Shown: positions 41,911 to 50,193 of the stretch, in pieces
How the letters are laid out: every line of letters starts with the position of its first letter
Numbering within the stretch: the first letter of the stretch is position 1
Source: CAZPAV01 sp964584755
Lineage (GTDB): Bacteria; Actinomycetota; Acidimicrobiia; Spongiisociales; UBA5794
Direction: 5' to 3'
Length of the DNA: 64,000 nucleotides
Assembly (NCBI GenBank): GCA_964584755.1
Contig: CAZPAV010000001.1
Span: 51,214 to 115,213, forward strand
Position numbers and translations under genes: made by a program
The notes under the pieces: generated by a model
What the model was told of the DNA's origin: nothing
Seen by the model: only the letters and a program-made list of their open reading frames with translations
Database searches by the model: none

Positions 41911-42701
41911 ACGTCGAAGACGAGCTGGCGACACTCCGTCGTCCCGCCCCCGCCCACCTGTACGGCGCGATCCTCCAAGCGGTGGACCTCGCCGACGCGT
42001 ACACGACGATCGAGGGACCCCTGGGACCCCTCTACGTGGCGTGGAGCCGCCACGGGGTCACGGCCTGCGTCCCCGCCGCCGTCGTCGACGGCGAGGCGGG
42101 GTTCGCCGAGCGCCACCACCGTCCCCTCCACCGCACCGACCCGCCGCCCCGCATCGCCCGACCACTCGCCCGGGCGGTGGCCACCGGACGACCCGGACGT
42201 CTCCCCATCGACCTGGGTGATCTCGGCGAGTTCTCCCGGGCCGTGCTCGCGAGCTGCGCCCGCATCCCCCCGGGCGAGGTCCGCCCGTACTCCTGGATCG
42301 CCACCGAGATCGGCCGGCCGGCCGCGGTCCGGGCGGTGGGGAGCGCCCTGGCCCGGAACCCGGTGCCCATCCTCGTTCCGTGCCACCGGGTGGTGCGGGC
42401 GGACGGCCACATCGGAGCGTACGCGTACGGAAGCGAGATGAAGCGCCACCTCCTCGAGCGGGAGGGGATCGACCTGGCGGCCCTCGCGGTGACCGCCCGC
42501 CGCGGCGTGCGCTTCCTGGGGAGCGACCGCACCCGGGTGTACTGCTTCCCCACCTGCCGGCACGCGCTCCGCATCGCCGACGCGCACCGTATCGCGTTCC
42601 GGAACGTCAGGGAAGCCGCGGCCGCCGGGTATCGGCCGTGTCGCCACTGTCGCCCCCCGGCGGCGCCGTCGCGACCACCGACCCGCCGGACCGGCGCGTG
42701 A
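41907..42701 (+). CDS. Methylated-DNA-protein methyltransferase fused to a C-terminal Ada zinc domain
   Basis: A 264-residue protein with domain order opposite to E. coli Ada. A 35-residue helical lead precedes an MGMT/Ogt domain (active-site VPCHRVV, C159, preceded by IPPGEVRPYSWIA). C-terminal to it is an Ada-type methylphosphotriester domain with C213-x3-C217 and C245-x2-C248, matching the C38/C42/C69/C72 pattern of Ada. It can transfer alkyl groups from O6-methylguanine to C159, and perhaps from phosphotriesters to C213. It overlaps the ECF sigma stop by 4 bp. A regulatory role toward that sigma is inferred. The last 95 bp overlap livM on the other strand. Confidence 0.82.
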   Translation: MNVEDELATLRRPAPAHLYGAILQAVDLADAYTTIEGPLGPLYVAWSRHGVTACVPAAVVDGEAGFAERHHRPLHRTDPPPRIARPLARAVATGRPGRLPIDLGDLGEFSRAVLASCARIPPGEVRPYSWIATEIGRPAAVRAVGSALARNPVPILVPCHRVVRADGHIGAYAYGSEMKRHLLEREGIDLAALAVTARRGVRFLGSDRTRVYCFPTCRHALRIADAHRIAFRNVREAAAAGYRPCRHCRPPAAPSRPPTRRTGA

Positions 42702-43713
42702 CGCCCCGGCGTCCGCCGAACGGCCAGCTCAACTCCCGCCCGCCGGTGATCCCGTCCGGGCGGAAGAGGAGAATCAGCAGCATGACGAGCCCCATCGCGA
42801 CGAGGCGCGTCCCGGTCGGGAGGTCGATGTCGATCCCGAGGAGCGTCACCCCCTTCTCGATCTCCACGAGCACCGCGTCGAGACCGGCGACGAAGAGGCC
42901 ACCGACGACCGCACCCCAGAGGCTCCCCATCCCCCCCACGACGAGCATGGCCAGGGTCACGAAGGTGAGGTCGAGGAACACCTGCTCGGTCGTGATGCTG
43001 CCGAGGAGGTGGACGAGCAACCCTCCGGCGAAGCCGGCCAAGATCCCGCTGAGCGTGAAGGCGAGCAGCCGCTGCCGGTGGATGTCGATCCCCGAGCTCT
43101 GCGCCGCGGCGGGATCCTCGCGGGCGGCGCGCAGCACCCGACCCCAACGACTTCGCTGGTAGGCGTACGCCGCGACGACGACGAGCACCAATCCGAGCGT
43201 CGCCTGCAGAAAGCCGGTGGTGGAGGGCACCAGGGCGAGCGTCTTGGCGCCCGGGCCGATGAGCTCCCAGTTGCGCAGGACGTTGTGGGTGATGATGAGC
43301 ACGGCGAAGGTGGCGATGCCGGCGGAGAGGCCGGAGAGCCGCATGAGCGGGACCCCGACCCAGAACGCGTAGAGGCCCCCGACGGCGGCGGCGAGGAGCA
43401 GCGACTCGACGTTCCCGATCTGGAGGTGGGCGAGGAACGGACTCATCTGCGGGAACGTCGACGGTTTCACGGCCGCCGGGACGGTGGCGAGACCGGCGGC
43501 GAAGGCCCCCACCGCGACGAAGCTGACGTGACCGAAGGAGATCACGCCCGAGTTCCCCACGAAGGTGGCGAGCGCCACGACGATCGCGGTGGTGACGAGC
43601 ACCGAGCGCACCTGGAACTGGATCGTCGGCGCGGTGAGCGATCCGAGCAGGCCGACGGCCACCACGAGCAGCACCGGGCCGAGGAGGTGCCAGACGCGCA
43701 CGATCCGGCTCAT
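42607..43713 (-). CDS. livM: Branched-chain amino acid ABC permease (LivM-like)
   Basis: A 368-residue inner-membrane permease with about ten hydrophobic segments; GNSGVISFGHVSFVAVGAFA near residue 53 is the LivM start signature. The EAA-like loop reads AAREDPAAAQSSGIDIHRQR. It forms the channel with LivH2. The C-terminal 40 residues are hydrophilic and Gly/Arg-rich, and overlap the MGMT-Ada gene in antisense. Its ATG overlaps the livH stop by 4 bp; it is the last gene of the operon. Confidence 0.9.
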   Translation of the reverse strand: MSRIVRVWHLLGPVLLVVAVGLLGSLTAPTIQFQVRSVLVTTAIVVALATFVGNSGVISFGHVSFVAVGAFAAGLATVPAAVKPSTFPQMSPFLAHLQIGNVESLLLAAAVGGLYAFWVGVPLMRLSGLSAGIATFAVLIITHNVLRNWELIGPGAKTLALVPSTTGFLQATLGLVLVVVAAYAYQRSRWGRVLRAAREDPAAAQSSGIDIHRQRLLAFTLSGILAGFAGGLLVHLLGSITTEQVFLDLTFVTLAMLVVGGMGSLWGAVVGGLFVAGLDAVLVEIEKGVTLLGIDIDLPTGTRLVAMGLVMLLILLFRPDGITGGRELSWPFGGRRGVTRRSGGSVVATAPPGGDSGDTADTRRPRLP

Positions 43714-44591
43714 ACCCGTTCCACCAGTCGACGCCGCCCGGTGAAGAGGCCGTCCGGCTTGACGAGGAGCACGGTGATCACCAGCGCGAAGAGGACGCTG
43801 TCGAGGAAGACCCGTTGCGATCCGGGGAGCACGGCGCTGATGAGCACCGTGGCGAACCCCACCACGAAGCCCCCGACGGTGGCCGGCACGAGACGGTCGA
43901 TCCCGCCGACGACCACACCCACGAGCGCGGGGATGAGGACCTGGAAGCCGAAGGTGGGGGTGACGAGGGGACGCTGTACGGCGAGGGCCAGGGCGACCAC
44001 GCCGGCGAGGACGCCCCCGAGGAGGAAGGCGGCCCGGACGACCCGCTTGGCGGGGACTCCCAGCAGGCGAGCCATCCGCACGTCCGCCGCGGCGGCCCGC
44101 ATCTGCAGCCCGAGGTCGGTCCGGCGCAGGAAGAAGGCGACCGCGGCGAGGGTCCCGCCGCCCACGAGCAGCCCCACGACGGTGATCCACCGGATCCGGG
44201 CGGGACCGACGTGGAACGCCCTGTTGAGGACCGTGAGGAACTCGATGTTCTCCCCCCGGGTGCCGAAGACGAGCAGGGCCACGTTCTGCAGGAGGAAGCT
44301 GACGGCGAAGGTGGCCACGAGCATCGTCGCGGGCGCCACCGTCCGCAGCGGCCGGTACACGATCTCCATGAGCGCGGCCAGCGCGACGACCACCGCCACC
44401 GCCACCACGGCGCGTACGAGGACCGGCCGCCCCTTCGTCAACAGGAGGGCGTAGGCGCCGGCGGTGATGAGCTCGCCGTGGGCGAAGTTCACGAGACGGA
44501 TGACGCCGAAGACGAGGCCGACTCCCATCGCGACGAGCGCGAAGAGGGTACCGAGAGCCACCGCGTCGGGGAGTGCCTGGAGGACGTTCAT
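43710..44591 (-). CDS. livH: Branched-chain amino acid ABC permease (LivH-like)
   Basis: A 293-residue permease: MGVGLVFGVIRLVNFAHGEL is the LivH signature, and the EAA loop is AAAADVRMARLLGVPAKRVV. It has about eight membrane segments. It lies within the second Liv operon, with 4-bp overlaps to both livF and livM. It forms a heterodimer channel with LivM. Confidence 0.9.
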   Translation of the reverse strand: MNVLQALPDAVALGTLFALVAMGVGLVFGVIRLVNFAHGELITAGAYALLLTKGRPVLVRAVVAVAVVVALAALMEIVYRPLRTVAPATMLVATFAVSFLLQNVALLVFGTRGENIEFLTVLNRAFHVGPARIRWITVVGLLVGGGTLAAVAFFLRRTDLGLQMRAAAADVRMARLLGVPAKRVVRAAFLLGGVLAGVVALALAVQRPLVTPTFGFQVLIPALVGVVVGGIDRLVPATVGGFVVGFATVLISAVLPGSQRVFLDSVLFALVITVLLVKPDGLFTGRRRLVERV

Positions 44592-45304
44592 GCGCCGAAG
44601 TACGCCTCCGCCATCGCATCGACGTCCATCGCCTCGCCGGAGGCCAACGTCATCACCAGCCGGCCGTTGCGCATGACGTGGGTCCGGTCGGCGAACTCGA
44701 CGGTGAGCTGGGCCCGCTGCTCGACGAGGAGGATCGCCACCCCCCGCTCCCGTACCCGGGAGAGCGCCCCGAAGACCGTCGTCACCACCGACGGCGCCAG
44801 GCCGAGCGACGGCTCGTCGAGGAGGAGCACCCGGGGTCGGCTGAGCAGGGCGCGGGCGACGACGAGCATCTGCTGCTGGCCCCCCGAGAGGTGCCCGGCG
44901 AACTCGTCACGCCGCTCGGCGACGACCGGGAAGAGCTCCTCGACCCAGGCGAGGTCCTCCTCGGCCCCCTCGGGCGAGGATCGTCCGAGCAGTCCGAGAC
45001 GGAGGTTCTCGGCGACGGTGAACTCGGCGAACACGTGCCGGCCCTCGGGGACGAGCGCCACGCCGGCCCGCGCGATCTCCTCGGTGGGGACGCCGACGAG
45101 CGAGCGTCCCTCGAGCAGGACCTCACCACGATCGGGTCGCACCACGCCGGTGACGGCGAACAGCGTGGAGGACTTCCCGGCGCCGTTGGGACCGACGAGT
45201 CCCACCACCTCGCCGGGACGCACGGCGAGATCCACGCCGTCGACGGCGCGCACCGCGCCGTAGCGCACCGCGAGGTCCCGAATCTCGAGTAGGGGTTCAG
45301 CCAT
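44588..45304 (-). CDS. livF: Branched-chain amino acid ABC ATPase (LivF-like)
   Basis: A 238-residue ATPase: Walker A GPNGAGKSST, FAEFTVAENLRLG, signature LSGGQQQML, Walker B VLLLDEPSLGL and the glutamine-type H-loop region LLVEQRAQLT. It is paired with LivG to drive import. The start ATG 45304 overlaps the livG stop by 8 bp. The canonical LivF length confirms a standard subunit, unlike the first operon where LivG is fused to LivM. Confidence 0.92.
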   Translation of the reverse strand: MAEPLLEIRDLAVRYGAVRAVDGVDLAVRPGEVVGLVGPNGAGKSSTLFAVTGVVRPDRGEVLLEGRSLVGVPTEEIARAGVALVPEGRHVFAEFTVAENLRLGLLGRSSPEGAEEDLAWVEELFPVVAERRDEFAGHLSGGQQQMLVVARALLSRPRVLLLDEPSLGLAPSVVTTVFGALSRVRERGVAILLVEQRAQLTVEFADRTHVMRNGRLVMTLASGEAMDVDAMAEAYFGA

Positions 45305-46070
45305 CGTTCCCTCCGGTCCCCTCCACGGTACCGAGATACGCGGCGGCCACCTGCGGATGCCGTCGGATCTCCTCCGGATCCCCCACCGCGATCGTCCGCC
45401 CCTCGTCGAGCACCTGGATGCGGTCGCACACCTGCATGATCAGGTCGAAATTGTGGTCGATGAGGAGGACCCCGGCGTCGTGGTCGTCGCGGATGGAGCG
45501 AACCACGGCGGCGAACGCGGGGACCTCCGCCTCGCCGAGGCCGGCGGCGGGCTCGTCGAGGAGGACGAACCTCGGATCGGTGGCGAGGGCGCGCGCCACC
45601 CCGAGCTTGCGCTCCTCGCCGTGGGGGAGCGCCGCCGCCGGCAGGTCCTCGAGCGGTGCCAGTCCGAGGAGCTCGAGGAGCTCGTCGGCCCGCGCCCGCG
45701 CCGCGCGTGGCGTGGCACCCATCCCCAGCGCGCTCACCTCGACGTTCTCGCGCACCGAGAGCCCGCCGAAGCTGTGGGCGTGCTGGAACGTCCGGGCCAG
45801 GCCGGCGCGTCCCCGCCGCTGCGGCGGCCAGCCGGTGAGGTCCACGCCGTCGAGCTCGACACGTCCCGCCGTGGGCTCGTCGAACCCGGTCAGCAGGTTC
45901 ACGAGGGTGGACTTCCCCGCGCCGTTGGGGCCGATGAGCCCCACGACCTCGTGACGGCGCAGCTCCAGGTCGACGCCGGCGAGGGCGACGACCCCCTCGA
46001 AGGCCCGGGCCACGGAGACGGCCCGCAGGATCCCTGCGGGCCGTCTCCCGTCGACCTTCGTCGGCGTCAC
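45297..46070 (-). CDS. livG: Branched-chain amino acid ABC ATPase (LivG-like)
   Basis: A 257-residue ATPase: Walker A GPNGAGKST, FDEPTAGRVELDGVDLTGW, ARTFQHAHSFGGL, LPHGEERKLGVARAL as signature, VLLDEPAAGL and LLIDHNFDLI (histidine H-loop, LivG type). GTG 46070 gives 15 bp spacing from livJ, but a perfect 16-bp hairpin (46014-46048) then lies inside the first codons. A GTG at 46013, just past the hairpin, would give a shorter protein starting VARAFEGVV. Either start keeps the whole ATPase fold. Confidence 0.9.
   Translation of the reverse strand: MTPTKVDGRRPAGILRAVSVARAFEGVVALAGVDLELRRHEVVGLIGPNGAGKSTLVNLLTGFDEPTAGRVELDGVDLTGWPPQRRGRAGLARTFQHAHSFGGLSVRENVEVSALGMGATPRAARARADELLELLGLAPLEDLPAAALPHGEERKLGVARALATDPRFVLLDEPAAGLGEAEVPAFAAVVRSIRDDHDAGVLLIDHNFDLIMQVCDRIQVLDEGRTIAVGDPEEIRRHPQVAAAYLGTVEGTGGNDG
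46014..46048 (-). terminator. Perfect 16-bp stem-loop after livJ (attenuator-like)
   Basis: 46014-46029 pairs without mismatch to 46033-46048 around a 3-nt ATC loop. It lies 37-71 bp past the livJ stop, at or just before the livG start. It would stabilise the livJ message and reduce expression of the downstream genes. The first Liv operon has a hairpin in the same position (5658-5709). Confidence 0.65.
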
Positions 46071-46084
46071 CGTCGGTCCCGGGC

Positions 46085-47350
46085 TCAGCCGATGTCGGCG
46101 GGCGAGGTCGCCGAGCGAACGTCCACGACCGCGTGGACGCCGTCGGTGATCTGGATCACCCGGTAGGGGCGCCCGAAGACGGTGTGGAACTCCTTCGAGA
46201 AGGAGATCGGACCGGCCACGCCCTGGAACCCGGAGAGGTTCTCCAGGTAGTCGGCGAGCGTCGCGCCGTCGGTGCTCCCGGTGGCCTCGATCGCGGCCAC
46301 GATCGCCTTGGCGGCGTCGGCGCCGCCCACGAACCCGCCCGTGGTCGGCTTGGAGCCGGCCGCCTCCATCTTGTCGATGAGGTCGCGGATCGCCTGGTCC
46401 GGATCGTCCCCGAACACCGAGGCGTACGTCACGTAGTAGAAGTTCGAGAGTCCGTCGGGCACCCAGAAGTCCCCGTCACAGGCCCACGAGCAGAGGATCG
46501 GCGTCTCGTCGCCGAGACTGCGATCCGCCGTCACGAAGCCGGGGAGATCGTCGAAGGACGTCGAGATGACGACGACGTCCACGTCGGCGTTCGCCACCGA
46601 CGTGGCGACGTTCCCGATGGTGCCGTCGCCGTTCGTGTAGTTCTCCTCGAGGGTGACGGTCCCGCCGAGCTCCTCGAAACGGTTCTTGAAGGCGTCGACG
46701 ACGTTCTGGAAGTAGACGAGCAGGTTGTCCCGGGCGATCGCCGCCTTCGTCCACCCCTGATCGATGGCGAACTCGGCCATGGCCGCGCCCTCGTCCTGGG
46801 CCATGTTGCCGAAGCTGAAGGCGAGGCGTCCCGCGTCGCCGAAGCGCTTCGGGCCCATCTGGTCGGTCCCGATGCACGGCGCCACGGTGAGGAGCCCCGC
46901 ATTGAGCCCTTCCTGGATGGCGGGTGTGGGGAAGTCGACGTCACAGGTCACCCAGATGACCTTGGCGCCGTTCTGGATGTGCTCGATCGCCGCCGCCTTG
47001 TACTGGTCCGGGTCGACCTGCGTGTCGATCGCCTTGAACTCCACCTGCTGCCCGTCGACCCCGCCGGCCGCGTTCACGTCGTCGAGGACGAGCTGCGCGG
47101 CGAGCGCCGCAGGGGCGTCGAACGGGGACATGAAACTCGTCAGGTCGATCGCGGCGCCGATGAGGATCGGCTCGGCGGGCGCTTGGGTACCACCGGCCGT
47201 GGTCGTCGGGGCCGCCGTCGTCGTCGTCGCGGCCGTGGTCGTCGGGGCCGCCGTGGTGGTCGTCGTCGTGGTGCCGCTGCTGCTCGAGCAGGCGGCGGCG
47301 ACGAGCGCCATCGCCACGAGCAGCACCGACAGCGTGCTCCATCTTCGCAT
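46085..47350 (-). CDS. livJ: Branched-chain amino acid/amide ABC substrate-binding lipoprotein
   Basis: A 421-residue type I binding protein. The lipobox LVAAAC makes C21 the lipidated residue. It is followed by an unusually long Thr/Ala linker of about 40 residues (nearly all T and A) and the domain beginning ILIGAAIDLTSFMSPFDAPA. VNAAGGVDGQQVEFKAID and the C-terminal FSKEFHTVFGRPYRVIQI are typical. It captures the ligand outside the membrane for the LivHMGF complex. It is first in the operon, with the promoter at 47417-47445. Ligand not determinable. Confidence 0.9.
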   Translation of the reverse strand: MRRWSTLSVLLVAMALVAAACSSSSGTTTTTTTAAPTTTAATTTTAAPTTTAGGTQAPAEPILIGAAIDLTSFMSPFDAPAALAAQLVLDDVNAAGGVDGQQVEFKAIDTQVDPDQYKAAAIEHIQNGAKVIWVTCDVDFPTPAIQEGLNAGLLTVAPCIGTDQMGPKRFGDAGRLAFSFGNMAQDEGAAMAEFAIDQGWTKAAIARDNLLVYFQNVVDAFKNRFEELGGTVTLEENYTNGDGTIGNVATSVANADVDVVVISTSFDDLPGFVTADRSLGDETPILCSWACDGDFWVPDGLSNFYYVTYASVFGDDPDQAIRDLIDKMEAAGSKPTTGGFVGGADAAKAIVAAIEATGSTDGATLADYLENLSGFQGVAGPISFSKEFHTVFGRPYRVIQITDGVHAVVDVRSATSPADIG

Positions 47351-47416
47351 GACTGCTCTCCCTCCTCCCGAACGGCGCCCTGGGCCGCCCGGATCTCCGT
47401 CCGAGACCCGGGGACT

Positions 47417-47445
47417 GTATCACATGTCACCTGCGATTTCATCAA
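47417..47445 (-). promoter_or_regulatory. livJ promoter
   Basis: Read on the minus strand: TTGATG (47445-47440), a 17-bp spacer, TGATAC (47422-47417). The region around it (47411-47460) is A/T-rich compared with its surroundings, and also contains a near-inverted repeat ATTTGAT/ATGAAAT just upstream of the -35. Confidence 0.55.
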
Positions 47446-47525
47446 GTATCAAATCCTTCGCGCTCCGGGGTTCCCCCGACGGGGGCCCACCGGGAGTCGA
47501 ACGCCGCGGCGGTACCCTGCGGGCC

Positions 47526-49199
47526 ATGGCAGACCTCGTCGCGACGATCCGCACGTCGGTCATCGGCTCCGAGCACACCGTGCCGGGACCCTTCGGCCCA
47601 CGGCGGGTCACCTACGCCGACTACACCGCCTCGGGGCGCTCCCTCACCTTCATCGAGGAGTACATCCGCACCGTCGTCCTCCCCCTCTACGCCAACACGC
47701 ACACGGAATCGTCGGGCACCGGCCTCCAGACGACCCGCTTCCGTGAGGAGGCCCGCGCGATCATCCGGCGCTGCGTGAACGCCTCCGAGAACCACGTCGT
47801 GCTCTTCTGCGGCTCGGGATCCACGGGGGCCATCGACCGCATGATCCACGTCCTCGGCCTCCGCCTGCCCTCGGCACTGGAGGACCGCCACCGACTCTCG
47901 GCTCACATCCCACCCGCCGCGCGGCCCGTCGTGTTCATCGGCCCCTACGAGCATCACTCGAACGAGCTCCCCTGGCGCGAGTCCATCGCCGAGGTCGTGC
48001 GCATCGACGAGGACGCCGACGGGCACGTCGACCTCCGTCACCTCGAGACGGAACTGCGGCGCCATGGCGACCGGCCCCTGAAGATCGGGAGCTTCTCCGC
48101 CGCCTCCAACGTCACCGGGATCATCACCGACACGGTGGCGGTCACGTCGCTCCTCCACGAGCACGGGGCCCTCTCCTTCTGGGACTTCGCCGCCGCCGCC
48201 CCCTACGTCGACATCGACATGGAGCCCGACGACCCGCTCGCCGCCAAGGACGCGGTGTTCCTCTCCCCCCACAAGCTCATCGGCGGCCCCGGAACCCCCG
48301 GCGTGCTCGTGGCCCGGCGGGAGCTGTTCCGCAACCGGGTCCCCTCGGTGCCGGGCGGCGGGACGGTGGCGTACGTCAACCCGACCGAGCACCGGTACCT
48401 CGACGACATCGAGCACCGGGAAGAAGGGGGGACGCCGGCCATCGTCGAATCGATCCGGGCCGGGCTCGTGTTCCAGCTCAAGGAGGCCGTAGGCGTAGCG
48501 CGGATCCGCTCCCTCGAGGAAGGGTTCATCCGTCGCGCCATCACCGCCTGGCGACGGAACCCGAACATCGAGATCCTCGGCAACCCCGACGCCGAGCGTC
48601 TCTCGATCGTCTCGTTCGTCGTCCGCCACGGCGCCCGCTACCTCCACCACAACTTCGTCGTCGCGCTCCTCAACGACCTCTTCGGGATCCAGGCCCGAGG
48701 AGGCTGCTCCTGCGCCGGGCCGTACGGCCACCGGCTCCTCGGGATCGACCTCGACACCTCCCACGAGTTCGCCCGGGAGATCGCGCGGGGATGTGAGGGC
48801 ATCAAGCCCGGCTGGGTTCGGGTGAGCTTCAACTACTTCATCTCCGAGGCGGTGTTCCGCTACATCGTGGACGCCGTGACGCTCATCGCCACCGACGGGT
48901 GGAAGCTGCTCCCCGCCTACCGCTTCGACCCGGAGACGGCCCTGTGGGAGCACGTCGCGGGCCGGGGAGAGGCGCCGCTCAGCCTCTTCGACATCGGCTA
49001 CGAATCGGGAACGATGCAGCACCCGCACACCCCACGCCGGGATCCCGAGACCGCCCTCGAGGAGTACCTCGCCGAGGCGCGCCGCATCCTCGCCACCACC
49101 GCCGCCCCCCACGCCGCTCCCCCATCCCGGCGGGTCTCCGCCGACTTCGAACATCTCCGCTGGTTCACGCTCCCCGAGGAGGTCGCCTCAGGTGCCTGA
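47526..49199 (+). CDS. Class V aminotransferase / cysteine-desulfurase-like PLP enzyme
   Basis: A 557-residue fold-type I PLP enzyme, longer than SufS/NifS by about 150 residues at the C-terminus. Readable motifs are HTESSGTGLQTTRFREEARA, CGSGSTGAIDRMI, GPYEHHSNELPWRES (the histidine stacking on PLP), WDFAAAAPYVDIDM and LSPHKLIGGPGTPG with the Schiff-base lysine K250. GCSCAGPYGHRLLG near residue 400 places cysteines where desulfurases have a mobile loop. The reaction is uncertain: desulfurase, lyase or transaminase. Its stop overlaps the alpha/beta hydrolase start by 8 bp. Confidence 0.82.
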   Translation: MADLVATIRTSVIGSEHTVPGPFGPRRVTYADYTASGRSLTFIEEYIRTVVLPLYANTHTESSGTGLQTTRFREEARAIIRRCVNASENHVVLFCGSGSTGAIDRMIHVLGLRLPSALEDRHRLSAHIPPAARPVVFIGPYEHHSNELPWRESIAEVVRIDEDADGHVDLRHLETELRRHGDRPLKIGSFSAASNVTGIITDTVAVTSLLHEHGALSFWDFAAAAPYVDIDMEPDDPLAAKDAVFLSPHKLIGGPGTPGVLVARRELFRNRVPSVPGGGTVAYVNPTEHRYLDDIEHREEGGTPAIVESIRAGLVFQLKEAVGVARIRSLEEGFIRRAITAWRRNPNIEILGNPDAERLSIVSFVVRHGARYLHHNFVVALLNDLFGIQARGGCSCAGPYGHRLLGIDLDTSHEFAREIARGCEGIKPGWVRVSFNYFISEAVFRYIVDAVTLIATDGWKLLPAYRFDPETALWEHVAGRGEAPLSLFDIGYESGTMQHPHTPRRDPETALEEYLAEARRILATTAAPHAAPPSRRVSADFEHLRWFTLPEEVASGA

Positions 49200-50091
49200 T
49201 TCCCGCCCCGACCAGCCCGCGTGGTTCCGCGACGCGCTCGCCACCCCCCACCGCGAGGGGTTCGTCGACGTCGAGGGCGTCCCCATCCACTACCTGGAGT
49301 GGGGAACACGAGGCCGCCCCGGCCTCGTGTTCGTCCACGGTGGTGCGGCACACGCCCACTGGTGGGCCTTCCTCGCCCCCATGTTCGCCACCCGCTGGCA
49401 CGCCGTCGCCCTCGACCTCTCGGGTCACGGCGACAGCGGCCGGCGCCAGGTCTACTCCCACGAGGCCTGGGCGCGCGAGGTCCTGGCGGTGGCCGAGCAC
49501 GCCGGCTTCCCCGGCCCTCCGGTGGTGGTGGGCCACAGCCTCGGCGGCATGGTGACGATCCAGACGGCGGCCGACCACGGCGACGACCTGGCCGGCGCCG
49601 TCATCGTCGACGCGCCCGTCCGCCGGCCGGCTCCCGAGTCGGAGGAGGGCGCCCGGGGTCGGGCCTTCAAGTCCCCGGGGGTGTATCCGAACCTCGAGGC
49701 CGCCCTCGAGCACTTCCACCTCATCCCGGCCCAGCCGTGCGACAACCGTTTCGTCATCGAGTACATCGCCCGCCACTCGCTGCGGGAGACGTCCGGAGGC
49801 TGGACGTGGAAGTTCGACCCGACGCTCTTCTCCCAGACACTCGTCTCCCTGCGCGAGCAGCTCGCCGCGGTCCGCTGCCGGGTGGCCCTCCTGCGCGGAG
49901 AGCTCAGCGTGGTCGTCCCCGAGGACACCGCCGAGTACATGTACGACCTCCTCGGCAGGAACGCCCCGGTGGTGTCGATCCCCTACGCCCACCATCACCT
50001 GATCCTCGATCAACCCCTCGCCTTCGTCGCCGCCCTGCGCACCCTCCTCGCCGACTGGGAGCACTCCATCCCCCGGCGTCGACCCTCCTGA
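49192..50091 (+). CDS. Alpha/beta hydrolase
   Basis: A 299-residue serine hydrolase: HYLEWGTRGRPGLVFVHGGAAHAHWW (oxyanion region), LDLSGHGDS, and the nucleophile elbow VVGHSLGGMV. The acid and histidine lie near LRGELSVVVPEDTAEY and YAHHHLILDQP. It starts at GTG 49192, overlapping the PLP-enzyme gene. It is probably an esterase or C-C/epoxide hydrolase; the substrate is unknown. Confidence 0.87.
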   Translation: MPDSRPDQPAWFRDALATPHREGFVDVEGVPIHYLEWGTRGRPGLVFVHGGAAHAHWWAFLAPMFATRWHAVALDLSGHGDSGRRQVYSHEAWAREVLAVAEHAGFPGPPVVVGHSLGGMVTIQTAADHGDDLAGAVIVDAPVRRPAPESEEGARGRAFKSPGVYPNLEAALEHFHLIPAQPCDNRFVIEYIARHSLRETSGGWTWKFDPTLFSQTLVSLREQLAAVRCRVALLRGELSVVVPEDTAEYMYDLLGRNAPVVSIPYAHHHLILDQPLAFVAALRTLLADWEHSIPRRRPS

Positions 50092-50193
50092 GCCCCCCAC
50101 GCCGCCGACGCCGATCGGGTCGCCGCCCGTCGTCGCCGAGCGAGGAGCCCACGTAGGATGGAGGCAGGGCGTCCCGGACCGGAGCGATCGCAG

